NCBI GenBank assembly: GCA_030602935.1 | Contig: JAUVYU010000003.1 | Span: forward strand, 1-20,057 | Direction of reading: 5' to 3' | Length of the DNA: 20,057 nucleotides | Origin: Candidatus Bathyarchaeota archaeon | GTDB lineage: Archaea > Thermoproteota > Bathyarchaeia > TCS64 | Shown here: positions 14,767-20,057 of the stretch, piece by piece | Layout: every line of letters starts with the position of its first letter | Numbering within the stretch: position 1 is the first letter of the stretch | Translations under genes and position numbers: made by a program | The notes under the pieces: generated by a model | Databases searched by the model: none | What the model saw: the letters and a program-made list of their open reading frames with translations, nothing else | What the model was told of the DNA's origin: nothing

Positions 14767-16164
14767 ATGAAGTTCAGGAACGAGAGAGTGCTTCTATCGA
14801 AATCGAGCTCCGAGTCCAACCGAGCCCTCAGGAGAGACGCCCTGGAGATACTGAAGGCGGCAGTCGAGTCAGCCGACCCCGGAGAGGCGGTAAGACGCAA
14901 CCTCAAGGTCACAGCAGATACCCTGTCATGCGGCGGCGTCGACTACGACCTAACCGGAGACAACAGGATATACGTTATAGGAGGCGGGAAGGCAGGGGCA
15001 GCGATGGCCCGAGCCCTATGGGACCTCCTGGATGATAGGATAGACGGGGGCTGCATCAACATCGTCGAGGGCTCAGACGCACCCCCCGAGATAGGCCACA
15101 TACGCCTCAACGGGGCCTCACATCCTGTGCCCAATCAGAACGGCGTCAGGGGAGTCGAGAGCATGCTCACCCTGACAGAGGACGTAGATGAGGGAGACCT
15201 CGTCATAGTGCTCATCTCGGGCGGGGGCTCAGCCCTCATGACCTATCCTGCCGAGGGGGTCGACCTCGAGGACGTAAAGACGCTGACGGGGCTGCTACTC
15301 AGAAGCGGAGCCTCGATCGACGAGCTCAACGCAGTCAGGAAACACGTCTCCTCCTTCAAGGGAGGCCAGCTCGCCAAGAGGCTCTCCCCCTCCAGGGTCC
15401 TCGGCCTCGTCCTATCGGATGTGGTCGGCGACCCCCTTGAAACGATAGCGTCAGGCCCCACGTCGCCTGACACGACGACCTTCGTATACGCGGTCGAGGT
15501 CTTGAAGAGATACGGCCTCTGGGAGCTGGCTCCCCCTCCAATCGTTGACAGGCTCAACAGAGGTGTAGGTGGAGAGATAGGCGAGACGCCGAAGCCCGGG
15601 GATCCGATCTTCGACAGAGTGAACAACGTCATCGTGGGGAGCAACATGACGGCACTGAGGGCCGCAGTCGAGAAGGCGGAGGACCTGGGATACCACTCGA
15701 CTATAGTAACCTCAGGGCTGACGGGTGAGGCCGTGAAGGCAGGTCCATACCTGGCTGATTTCGTGAGGGAGACCCTCTCATCCGATGACCCTCTGAGGAG
15801 CCCCGTGGCAGCCATATTCGGAGGTGAGACTGTGGTCACTGTCACAGGCTCGGGCGTCGGAGGGAGGAACCAGGAGGTCGCGCTGAGCGCAGCCCAAGGT
15901 ATGGCAGGCTTGGAAGCCCTGATAGCGACCCTGGCCACCGACGGCGTCGACGGCCCCACAGAGGCGGCTGGAGCCCTCGTCGACGGAACCACGTTGAGGC
16001 GGGCCTCATCGTTGGGGCTGGACGCCTCCGAGCACCTCAGGGAGAACGACTCCTACAGCTTCTTCATCGCCCTGGGGGACGCGCTGATCACGGGTCCCAC
16101 TGGGACAAACGTGAACGACATCTCGGTCGCCCTCATGCTCAGGACCCGTGTAGATGGGGGGTAA
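14767..16164 (+). CDS. Glycerate 2-kinase (DUF4147/MOFRL family)
   Basis: The 465-residue protein belongs to the MOFRL-type glycerate kinases, which in archaea phosphorylate D-glycerate to 2-phosphoglycerate, linking non-phosphorylating or semi-phosphorylating Entner-Doudoroff flux to lower glycolysis. Visible motifs are VIGGGKAGAAMA (70-81), ASHPVPNQNG (117-126), LISGGGSALM (149-158), the NAVRKHVSSFKGGQLA helix (188-203), SDVVGDPLETIASGPT (217-232), and the C-terminal MOFRL region beginning near FGGETVVTVTG with GGRNQE and ATDGVDGPTEAAGA. ATG 14767 is the likely start; the SD is weak. The stop codon is 3 nt upstream of a candidate CTG start for the Toprim gene, in the same frame, so the two are probably cotranscribed. 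Confidence 0.93.
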   Translation: MKFRNERVLLSKSSSESNRALRRDALEILKAAVESADPGEAVRRNLKVTADTLSCGGVDYDLTGDNRIYVIGGGKAGAAMARALWDLLDDRIDGGCINIVEGSDAPPEIGHIRLNGASHPVPNQNGVRGVESMLTLTEDVDEGDLVIVLISGGGSALMTYPAEGVDLEDVKTLTGLLLRSGASIDELNAVRKHVSSFKGGQLAKRLSPSRVLGLVLSDVVGDPLETIASGPTSPDTTTFVYAVEVLKRYGLWELAPPPIVDRLNRGVGGEIGETPKPGDPIFDRVNNVIVGSNMTALRAAVEKAEDLGYHSTIVTSGLTGEAVKAGPYLADFVRETLSSDDPLRSPVAAIFGGETVVTVTGSGVGGRNQEVALSAAQGMAGLEALIATLATDGVDGPTEAAGALVDGTTLRRASSLGLDASEHLRENDSYSFFIALGDALITGPTGTNVNDISVALMLRTRVDGG

Positions 16165-16167
16165 AGA

Positions 16168-16563
16168 CTGGTCAAAGCCAGTTCGAGGGACCCCGGGCGC
16201 ATCCACGAGGAGATCCGGGACCTCCTCCACGAGATCTCCTACATTTCCACGATGGTCGTCGTCGAGGGGCCCAGGGACGTGGAGGCCCTCAGGCTCATCG
16301 GCTTCGAGGGCAGGATAGAGGTCTGCTCAAGGGTCAACGTCTCCGACTTCGATCTAGCCGAGTCCCTGAAGGGGGAGGCGTCCTCGGTTGTCCTGCTCAC
16401 GGACTTCGACGAGGAGGGCCGGAGGCTCAACAGGCACCTGACCCGCCTCCTGGAGGGCAGAGGCGTGAAGGTGGAGGTGGGCCTCAGGCGCCAGTTCGGG
16501 AGGCTGATGGCCGCCCTCGGGATCTACGTCATCGAGGCGCTGGACGACGCCATCCTAAAGTGA
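16168..16563 (+). CDS. Small Toprim-domain (RNase M5/primase-like) protein, probable non-AUG start
   Basis: The short archaeal Toprim protein shows the family motifs VVVEGPRDVEAL (catalytic Glu) and LLTDFDEEGRRL (DxD). Such proteins resemble RNase M5 and small primase-like proteins, and their function is uncertain. The first ATG (16252) falls inside the first Toprim strand, leaving only 103 aa. Coding-like sequence continues upstream in frame (VKASSRDPGRIHEEIRDLLH) up to the glycerate kinase stop at 16162-16164. The only near-cognate codon at the head of this stretch is CTG at 16168, with GGGGGG at 16156-16161 as a possible SD. The coordinates assume that start (131 aa). ATG 16252 is the conservative alternative. 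The downstream domain is clear. Confidence 0.7.
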   Translation: MVKASSRDPGRIHEEIRDLLHEISYISTMVVVEGPRDVEALRLIGFEGRIEVCSRVNVSDFDLAESLKGEASSVVLLTDFDEEGRRLNRHLTRLLEGRGVKVEVGLRRQFGRLMAALGIYVIEALDDAILK

Positions 16564-16634
16564 GCGCTTGGACGTTGCTGGCCCCCGTCGAAGGAGATAA
16601 ATCCGACTAGTCCACTTGAGACCTGCTGAGACAC

Positions 16635-16928
16635 ATGTTCAAAGTAGAGATAGTGGACGTGGACGGAAAGGTGTTCCACGGCCTCAAGGTAAAGTTCGAC
16701 GACATACCCCCCCTCCTCCTGCTCAAGGGCGGGAAGGGCTTCGTGATGTGCGGCTACCTCAACATCGAGGCGGCCGAGAAGGTCGGCTCCGCGGCCGCGA
16801 TAGTCAGCGGCGTCAACAGCTTCGAGGACGTCCTCAACGCCAAGATAAAGGCGGTGACGACGAAGGCCAGGGGCCTCGGGCTTGAGACCGGCAGGATAGT
16901 CCGAGAGGTCATCGGGCTCCTAGCGTAG
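16635..16928 (+). CDS. DUF1805 (YunC-like) family protein
   Basis: The 97-residue protein of the DUF1805/YunC family has unknown function. The signature GFVMCGYLNIEAAEKVGSAAAIV (34-56, split around C39) with the conserved Cys-Gly and the following helix matches the family. The whole length is one small domain. A TATA-like GATAAATCC near 16596-16604 suggests a nearly leaderless message. The last two codons and the stop (16920-16928) are the first nine bases of a 34-bp direct repeat that reappears at 19228-19261. The gene therefore served as the insertion target for the adjoining island and was kept intact by the duplication. Confidence 0.85.
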   Translation: MFKVEIVDVDGKVFHGLKVKFDDIPPLLLLKGGKGFVMCGYLNIEAAEKVGSAAAIVSGVNSFEDVLNAKIKAVTTKARGLGLETGRIVREVIGLLA

Positions 16929-16953
16929 CCCTGACGCCTTAAGGAGAGGTCCC
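16920..16953 (+). repeat. Left direct repeat (attL-like) of the integrated island
   Basis: The repeat starts CTAGCGTAGCCCTGACGC and is perfectly identical over 34 bp to 19228-19261, with T5CCC following in both after a 1-nt indel. It contains the 8-bp palindrome CCTTAAGG (16937-16944), a candidate crossover core. It also includes the DUF1805 stop codon and the start of its pyrimidine-rich terminator. Confidence 0.9.
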
Positions 16954-16960
16954 TTTTTCC

Positions 16961-17198
16961 CGCGCGCGCGCATTTCGCATTTCCACATAAAGCGACGTGC
17001 GCGCGCGGGGGCTGGGTTGAATAATATATATGTATGGAGAAAATTACAGGGGGTATCCTTTTTCTCTAGCTGGGAGAGCGCGCGGGCGTTTATCCCACTA
17101 CTGGATTTTTTTAGCGCGCGCGCAAAAGATTGTTCCGTAACACCGCTTCTAACACGCGCGCGCGCGTAAAAAATGACAAATAATGGTGAATCGCGCGA
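16961..17198. repeat. Cluster of alternating GCGCGC tracts
   Basis: Six tracts lie within 240 nt of otherwise AT-rich DNA: 16961-16971, 16998-17011, 17077-17088, 17114-17123, 17154-17167 (ACGCGC...GCGT, a 14-nt palindrome) and 17191-17198 (TCGCGCGA). Alternating purine-pyrimidine runs can adopt Z-form or cruciform DNA. This stretch between the left direct repeat and the nuclease gene has no ORF. Confidence 0.65.
17124..17167 (-). repeat. Dispersed repeat copy E (divergent)
   Basis: On the minus strand, GTGTTAGAAGCGGTGTTACG is followed by GAACAATCTTTTGCGCGCGC. The ACAAT then CTTTTGCGCGC tail resembles that of copy A. It is bordered on both sides by GCGCGC tracts and lies downstream of the GIY-YIG gene on the same strand. 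Confidence 0.6.
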
Positions 17199-17208
17199 AG
17201 TTTGTTAA

Positions 17209-17667
17209 TTACTCGCATGAAGAATTTTTTATCATTCGAGCGCTACCATGAGTTACTTCTATCGCTCCCCCTTCGTATGTTTCCATACATAGGGTATTAC
17301 ACTTCGGTTTATTGACATAAATCATACAGCATTCTACATCATTGAATAATTGTTGGGTTACTTTTTCTTGATCGTTCTTAGTAATTACTCCTGTTTTAAA
17401 CCATAGACCCGAATTTGGTTCGCTTTGTTTTTCTTTTTTCATACAGGCGTCCGCATCATGTGGCTGTTTGAGTCTTTCTCTAATGGTTTGCTCGAAAGCC
17501 TGACCAATATAAAGAAGTTTCTTGGGTGTAATCGAGTTTCTATCTTTATTATAGACGCAGGCATAGATCGCGTAGAAACCTTTCTCATCTAAGTAGTCCA
17601 GTTTTGAAATGTCAATATTTGAAAGTCTTGATGCGTTTGATGTCCAGGTTATTCTTACCTTAGCCAT
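17209..17667 (-). CDS. GIY-YIG nuclease-like protein
   Basis: The 152-residue protein resembles a compact GIY-YIG endonuclease domain, the fold of many homing endonucleases, UvrC and mobile-element nucleases. The degenerate GIY motif is YAIY (32-35) and YIG is exact (LLYIG, 51-55), followed by a helix with the catalytic-type Arg (TIRERL, R63/R65). The metal-ligand Glu fits VECCMIYVNKP (E112), and Asn fits N124. There is no obvious separate DNA-binding domain, though residues 1-28 and 60-105 contain insertions. The codon content is AT-rich, unlike chromosomal neighbours. The ATG at 17667 has no SD, but a TATA-like GATATAATAAC lies on the minus strand near 17690, so it is probably leaderless. 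As the only nuclease in the island, it is the best candidate for mobility or target cleavage; this is inference. Confidence 0.68.
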   Translation of the reverse strand: MAKVRITWTSNASRLSNIDISKLDYLDEKGFYAIYACVYNKDRNSITPKKLLYIGQAFEQTIRERLKQPHDADACMKKEKQSEPNSGLWFKTGVITKNDQEKVTQQLFNDVECCMIYVNKPKCNTLCMETYEGGAIEVTHGSARMIKNSSCE

Positions 17668-17756
17668 ACTGATACGTTTAGTGATAGTTATTATATCAAT
17701 TTTTATATCAAAAAATGGTCATATTCATACACTCGCTCATTGTCCATAGAATAAGA

Positions 17757-17794
17757 GCGCACGTGAGTCTTAAGCGGTGATGCGCGCGCGCATC
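17757..17794 (+). repeat. Dispersed repeat copy F with palindromic arm
   Basis: The copy is GAGTCTTAAGCGGTGATG followed by GCGC repeats. The 16-nt sequence at 17779-17794 (GATGCGCG/CGCGCATC) is a perfect palindrome that begins inside the repeat core. The element ends 5 nt from the stop codon of the small minus-strand gene at 17799-18023. Confidence 0.82.
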
Positions 17795-17798
17795 CATT

Positions 17799-18023
17799 TT
17801 AACTCAAATCCATCCTCCACTGTTGATGAAATGTCACAATCCCCGCTAAAGCAAGGAACATAAGCCACGCCCTTATAGCAAGATGTAATCGATTAGGATC
17901 GAGAATGATAAGATCAAGTAACACAAAACCCCCAATCCAGATAATTAGTAAGAGTATCATCCTGTTAGCTAAGGTGCGCGTGCTCTCAGCTTCCAAGAGT
18001 ATAGCCTCTTTAACAGTTAACAT
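17799..18023 (-). CDS. Small two-helix membrane protein (hypothetical)
   Basis: The 74-residue protein is not recognised. A polar N-terminus (MLTVKEAILLEAESTRTLANR) precedes a hydrophobic helix at about 22-42 (MILLLIIWIGGFVLLDLIIL). A short loop (DPNRLHL) leads to a second helix at about 49-65 (IRAWLMFLALAGIVTFH) and a basic tail. A hairpin topology is likely. Upstream on its strand, a TATA-like CTTTAAACC near 18056-18064 gives a TSS about 25 nt away. Its stop abuts repeat F, as the stop of the 9299-9496 gene abuts repeat D. It is an orphan-type island gene of uncertain function. Confidence 0.6.
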   Translation of the reverse strand: MLTVKEAILLEAESTRTLANRMILLLIIWIGGFVLLDLIILDPNRLHLAIRAWLMFLALAGIVTFHQQWRMDLS

Positions 18024-18124
18024 TTAACTAGGCTTACAGTAAAACCTTTTGAAAGGGTTTAAAGAACCCAGAACGTTTATGTTGATAAAACGATTAACGT
18101 TATACGAAGGCTGGAGTAGCCTCG

Positions 18125-18196
18125 ATGATCCGTAAGATTAAATATCTGACTATATTTCTCACGACCTCCCTCGTGTTAGGAAATATAACCTATTAG
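18125..18196 (+). CDS. Possible 23-residue hydrophobic peptide
   Basis: The ORF reads MIRKIKYLTIFLTTSLVLG then NITY. It has a basic start and one hydrophobic stretch, like a leader peptide or toxin-like microprotein. GGAG at about 18113-18116 lies about 9 nt upstream, inside a small AGGCT/AGCCT hairpin (18108-18121). Only length, charge pattern and SD support it, and it may be chance. Confidence 0.25.
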   Translation: MIRKIKYLTIFLTTSLVLGNITY

Positions 18197-18232
18197 AGTC
18201 TAGTAGATGCAAAACATATAGAGGCAGTCACT

Positions 18233-18439
18233 ATGTTTTGGATCTGGTCGATAGCGTCATTTCTTGTGTATGCGGTCTATGTTGGCTGGATTCAGACTGG
18301 TGCGAGTGTGGTAAGACGAGAGCGGTATTCAATGAAGACAGGTCATACTCCGACTCGTGATGAGGAGATTACGCATCAGTTTGCATACTTTTTTCAAAAT
18401 ATTGACAGCATCGTTAGAACCAAAGACATTGAAGAATAG
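18233..18439 (+). CDS. Small membrane-anchored protein (hypothetical)
   Basis: The 68-residue protein is not recognised. One N-terminal hydrophobic helix (about 2-22, FWIWSIASFLVYAVYVGWIQ) is followed by a polar, charged region (RRERYSMKTGHTPTRDEEIT) and a C-terminal helix (FAYFFQNIDSIVRTKDIEE). GAGG at about 18219-18222 is a reasonable SD for the ATG at 18233. TATA-like AAATATAACC (18181-18190) places transcription near 18212. The gene sits in the AT-rich island and is followed by a hairpin-dense region. Confidence 0.58.
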   Translation: MFWIWSIASFLVYAVYVGWIQTGASVVRRERYSMKTGHTPTRDEEITHQFAYFFQNIDSIVRTKDIEE

Positions 18440-18442
18440 TGC

Positions 18443-18609
18443 GACCCTACTTTTATAGGTCGTTACAGTTTACGGAAGTCGGGGCGCGCGCGTGCCTACC
18501 TAGAGAACGGCGTTCTCTAAGTCGATAAGCTGAGGTAAACCGTGCTTTAAACGGTACCGTAAATATGGCATCAAACCTAAAGAGGTCAAGTTATCTTACC
18601 CCTAAGGGG
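18443..18609 (+). other. Hairpin-dense intergenic region (possible structured RNA)
   Basis: Four local stems and one long-range stem are visible: GACC(c)TA/TAGGTC (18443-18461); TAGAGAAC/GTTCTCTA, 8 perfect bp, loop GGC (18501-18519); ACCGT/ACGGT (18539-18555); CCCC/GGGG (18599-18609); and TTTACGG (18469-18475) with CCGTAAA (18557-18563), enclosing two of the others. A GCGCGCGCG tract sits at about 18484-18492. There is no ORF. It could be a noncoding RNA, a 5' leader of the NTF2-like gene, or a recombination substrate. Confidence 0.45.
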
Positions 18610-18630
18610 CAAAGTTTAAGCGGCGATGCG
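18608..18630 (+). repeat. Dispersed repeat copy G
   Basis: AAAGTTTAAGCGGCGATGCG carries one change in the core (GGCGAT for GGTGAT). It forms a tandem pair with copy H, cores about 50 nt apart, the same layout as copies B and C. Confidence 0.75.
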
Positions 18631-18658
18631 CCACGCCATGCATTATTTTCATTGTACG

Positions 18659-18695
18659 GTAAGTGTTAAGCGGTGATGTGCCCCATACAATGGCA
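18659..18695 (+). repeat. Dispersed repeat copy H, overlapping a start codon
   Basis: The copy runs GTAAGTGTTAAGCGGTGATG then TGCCCCATACAATGGCAC. GTGCC and GGCAC are inverted around 9 nt (18678-18696). The ATG of the NTF2-like gene (18690-18692) lies in this repeat, and GGTGAT (18672-18677), complementary to the archaeal 16S tail, is 12 nt before it. Confidence 0.82.
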
Positions 18696-19115
18696 CAGAA
18701 AGACAAGGTGAATGTTTTGAGTGAATATGTTAAACAAGCTCAGAAGATGGTTGACGCTTACAACAACCAAGATGTAGAAGCATATCTCAACATGATTGCA
18801 GAGGATGCTGATATTATGTGGCCTGAACAAGAGACTCCGAAGAAAAGCGAACTACGAGAAGAGTTCCATGAGATTATAGAGGCTTTTCCTGATCGACACT
18901 TTGATGTGACTAGAATCGTTGCTACTGAGAAAGGTGCACTCGTTGAGTGTATGCTTATGGGTAAGAATACTGGTCCATTGTTCGGTATGCCTCCAACGAA
19001 CAAGGAATTGGCTATGCCTATGATTCATGTCTATGATTTTGAGGATGATAAAATAAATCGATGGAGATGCTATGCTAATTTTCAGATACTAACAAAACAA
19101 TTAATGGGTGAATAA
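18690..19115 (+). CDS. NTF2-like / SnoaL-like domain protein
   Basis: The 141-residue single-domain protein has the alpha+beta cone fold of the NTF2/SnoaL superfamily, used for small-molecule binding or isomerase-type catalysis. Supporting pattern: an N-terminal helix with DAYNNQDVEAYLNMIAEDADIMWP, a central EEFHEIIEAFPDRHFDVTRIVA, and a typical end (NKELAMPMIHVYDFEDDKINRWR, then QILTKQLMGE). Its ligand is unknown. The ATG at 18690 is preferred; an in-frame GTG at 18663 would place the repeat core in the coding region. The gene is AT-rich relative to chromosomal genes and is followed by a strong hairpin. It is the largest recognisable metabolic-type cargo of the island besides the nuclease. 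Confidence 0.78.
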   Translation: MAQKDKVNVLSEYVKQAQKMVDAYNNQDVEAYLNMIAEDADIMWPEQETPKKSELREEFHEIIEAFPDRHFDVTRIVATEKGALVECMLMGKNTGPLFGMPPTNKELAMPMIHVYDFEDDKINRWRCYANFQILTKQLMGE

Positions 19116-19146
19116 CCCATTCTAGAGATTCTTTCTCTTAATGGGG
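19116..19146 (+). terminator. Hairpin terminator after the NTF2-like gene
   Basis: CCCATT (19116-19121) pairs with AATGGG, and AGAGA with TCTCT, around a TTCTT loop. It begins immediately after the TAA stop. No long T-tract follows, so it may also be a 3'-end stabiliser. Confidence 0.5.
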
Positions 19147-19150
19147 ATGT

Positions 19151-19185
19151 CGCGCGCGCTCGTAAGTTTTAAGCGGTGATGTGCG
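19151..19185 (+). repeat. Dispersed repeat copy I
   Basis: A CGCGCGCG tract (19151-19158) is joined directly to CTCGTAAGTTTTAAGCGGTG and ATGTGC. It shares 22 identical bases with copy B 10 kb away. It lies between the NTF2-like gene and the right direct repeat. Confidence 0.88.
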
Positions 19186-19227
19186 TCAGTAGATATTTTG
19201 TAACCCTTACACTAAGTATTGTGAATA

Positions 19228-19261
19228 CTAGCGTAGCCCTGACGCCTTAAGGAGAGGTCCC
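19228..19261 (+). repeat. Right direct repeat (attR-like) of the integrated island
   Basis: This is a perfect 34-bp copy of 16920-16953 at a distance of 2308 bp, followed by C-T5-CCC and then sequence leading straight into the DUF167 gene. This side is probably the ancestral downstream flank of the DUF1805 gene. Confidence 0.9.
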
Positions 19262-19286
19262 CTTTTTCCCCTCGGTAGCTCTTCCC

Positions 19287-19499
19287 CTACTCCTCAATCT
19301 CCACGATCTTCCTGGTGGACGTGTGGCCGCTCAATATCACGGCGTGCCTTCCGAAGTGCCTCCGGAGGACCTTGAGGACGGCGATGTTGGCCTTCCCCTT
19401 CTTCCTCGGCGCCTTGACCCGCACGAGGAAATGGCCTTCCCCCAAATCCTCGACGCTGTCATCCCTCGAATTGGCCTTGACGTCCACTGTGATCCTCAT
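19287..19499 (-). CDS. DUF167 (YggU-like) family protein
   Basis: The 70-residue protein of the small DUF167 fold has unknown function and is widespread in archaea and bacteria. The diagnostic segment is VRVKAPRKKGKANIAVLKVL (26-45), the KGKAN core with the basic strand before it, followed by GHTSTRKIVEI near the C-terminus (the family's SG..S..K). The start ATG at 19499 is canonical. A TATA-like TTTTATTATTG on the minus strand near 19550-19560 gives a plausible promoter. It is convergent with the island and with the DUF1805 gene beyond it. Confidence 0.9.
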   Translation of the reverse strand: MRITVDVKANSRDDSVEDLGEGHFLVRVKAPRKKGKANIAVLKVLRRHFGRHAVILSGHTSTRKIVEIEE

Positions 19500-19576
19500 C
19501 TGACCCTGACCAAACCTGGATGATTACGTGTAAGTACAGGGTGATTGAGCAATAATAAAACTGATCAGAAAAGTAT

Positions 19577-19595
19577 GATCTCCTGACACGAGATC
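19577..19595 (-). terminator. Inverted repeat downstream of the BlaI-like gene
   Basis: GATCTC (19577-19582) and GAGATC (19590-19595) form a perfect 6-bp stem with a 7-nt loop. It lies 12 nt past the regulator's stop and is followed by T-rich sequence on the minus strand. It could be a terminator or an operator for the DUF167 gene. Confidence 0.4.
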
Positions 19596-19606
19596 TGATC
19601 TGAGGC

Positions 19607-19993
19607 CTAGTCCAGATCTCCCAGGGTCTCCTTCACTGCCGCGATGGTCTGATCTGGGAAGTCCTTCAGCAGGCTCTCCAGCACCGATTTGGCTATGTGC
19701 TTCTTGAACTCCTCCTCGTCCAATCCCGTGGAGTACTTCCTCCGGGTCCCCCCCTTGCACGTCTCCTCAACGTAGTTGACCACGCCCTCGTCGCACATAG
19801 CGTTGAGGAAGTTTATGATGGAAACCCTGGAGATGGTCCTCACGCCCTCAAGCTGCTTGTTCACGTGCTGGTATACCTCCCTGGAAGTGACGCCCTTGGG
19901 GTCGTCATCCCAGACCATCCTGAGGGCCTCGATCTGATAATCCCTCAGGACCTTCTCAAAACCTGTCTTGTCCGGATCTACAGTAAAAGGCAT
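19607..19993 (-). CDS. BlaI/MecI-like winged-helix transcriptional regulator
   Basis: The 128-residue protein resembles the BlaI/MecI/CopY penicillinase-repressor type. A winged helix spans about 14-95: DYQIEALRMVWDDDPKGVTSREVYQHVN (helices 1-2), RTISRVSIINFLNAMCDEGVVNYVEE (recognition helix and H3), then a GGTRRKYSTGL wing. A C-terminal helical tail (EEEFKKHIAKSVLESLLKDFPD) is likely for dimerisation. It carries no metal-sensing Cys cluster (only C67 and C79 region cysteines), so its signal is unknown. The ATG at 19993 has GGTGGA 6 nt upstream, and a TATA-like CTTATATC lies on the minus strand (20035-20042). Confidence 0.82.
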   Translation of the reverse strand: MPFTVDPDKTGFEKVLRDYQIEALRMVWDDDPKGVTSREVYQHVNKQLEGVRTISRVSIINFLNAMCDEGVVNYVEETCKGGTRRKYSTGLDEEEFKKHIAKSVLESLLKDFPDQTIAAVKETLGDLD

Positions 19994-20034
19994 TTATTTT
20001 CCACCCGAATTACCCACTTACGTTTTCCTTACAA

Positions 20035-20042
20035 GATATAAG
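20035..20042 (-). promoter_or_regulatory. Putative TATA box for the BlaI-like gene
   Basis: CTTATATC on the minus strand is centred about 46 nt upstream of the ATG at 19993 and predicts an RNA start near 20012. GGTGGA (about 20000-20005) is the SD. Confidence 0.5.
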
Positions 20043-20057
20043 ATTTCCCATTAAATA

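Larger units (their letters stand above)
16920..19261. mobile_element. Putative integrated island of about 2.3 kb flanked by 34-bp direct repeats
   Basis: The island begins at the 3' end of the DUF1805 gene and ends at a second copy of that 3' end. It is visibly AT-richer than the flanking genes and holds five dispersed repeat copies (E-I), many GCGCGC tracts, a GIY-YIG nuclease-like gene, small membrane-protein genes and an NTF2-like gene. No tyrosine or serine recombinase or transposase is seen. Possible explanations are integration in trans, an element mobilised by its GIY-YIG nuclease, or the remnant of a larger element. The flanking genes (DUF1805 and convergent DUF167) would be adjacent without it. 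Confidence 0.72.

Noticed and set aside
15243..15992. Long 249-residue minus-strand frame inside the glycerate kinase gene
   Set aside because: Ser/Pro/Thr-rich antisense composition and full overlap with a conserved gene.
16154..16252. ATG at 16154 as start of the Toprim gene by frameshift
   Set aside because: It is in a different frame, and its translation (Ser/Thr/Arg-rich) lacks coding character, while the in-frame extension to 16168 looks protein-like.
3001..19185. CRISPR array interpretation of the recurrent repeats
   Set aside because: Copies are dispersed over 16 kb, spaced irregularly, occur on both strands and have no uniform spacers or cas genes.

Overview
The window is an archaeal chromosome segment. 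It opens with the 3' part of the archaeal exosome/ribosome superoperon (rrp41, rrp42, eL43, the KEOPS subunit pcc1, prefoldin beta). It also carries archaeal EF-2 with a diphthamide histidine, a PAC2-type chaperone, a DHH phosphoesterase, 6-phospho-3-hexuloisomerase, glycerate 2-kinase and an AbrB-PhoU regulator. Promoters look like archaeal TATA boxes 20-40 nt upstream of starts, and TTG/GTG starts occur. EF-2 has a crenarchaeal-looking GKVTR segment, which hints at a TACK lineage such as Bathyarchaeia. That placement is an inference. No rRNA, complete tRNA or CRISPR array was seen.

Layout: 1-2167, information-processing operon (+). 2168-3209, AT-rich island with one orphan membrane-anchored protein (-) and structured GC-tract DNA. 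3210-5023, PAC2 protein (-) divergent from a DHH phosphoesterase (+). 5122-7646, fused two-ATPase ECF module plus EcfT (+). 7733-8779, AbrB-PhoU regulator. 8780-9540, second AT-rich island with two coupled tiny membrane-protein genes between copies of a dispersed repeat. 9609-10199, hexuloisomerase. 10351-12327, metallophosphoesterase with a large C-terminal domain (-). 12462-14669, EF-2. 14767-16928, glycerate kinase, a small Toprim protein and a DUF1805 protein. 16920-19261, third AT-rich island. 19287-19993, DUF167 protein and a BlaI-like winged-helix regulator (-).

The most interesting signals are two. First, the third island (period 2308 bp) is bracketed by 34-bp perfect direct repeats that copy the 3' end of the DUF1805 gene, as expected for a site-specific insertion. 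It carries a GIY-YIG nuclease-like gene, an NTF2/SnoaL-like gene and small membrane-protein genes, but no recognisable integrase. Second, all three islands share a dispersed repeat (core TTAAGCGGTGATG, nine copies, often in pairs about 50 bp apart) associated with alternating GCGCGC tracts and local hairpins. The repeats lie between short orphan genes, which suggests a repeat-bounded cassette family or a non-autonomous mobile/regulatory element.
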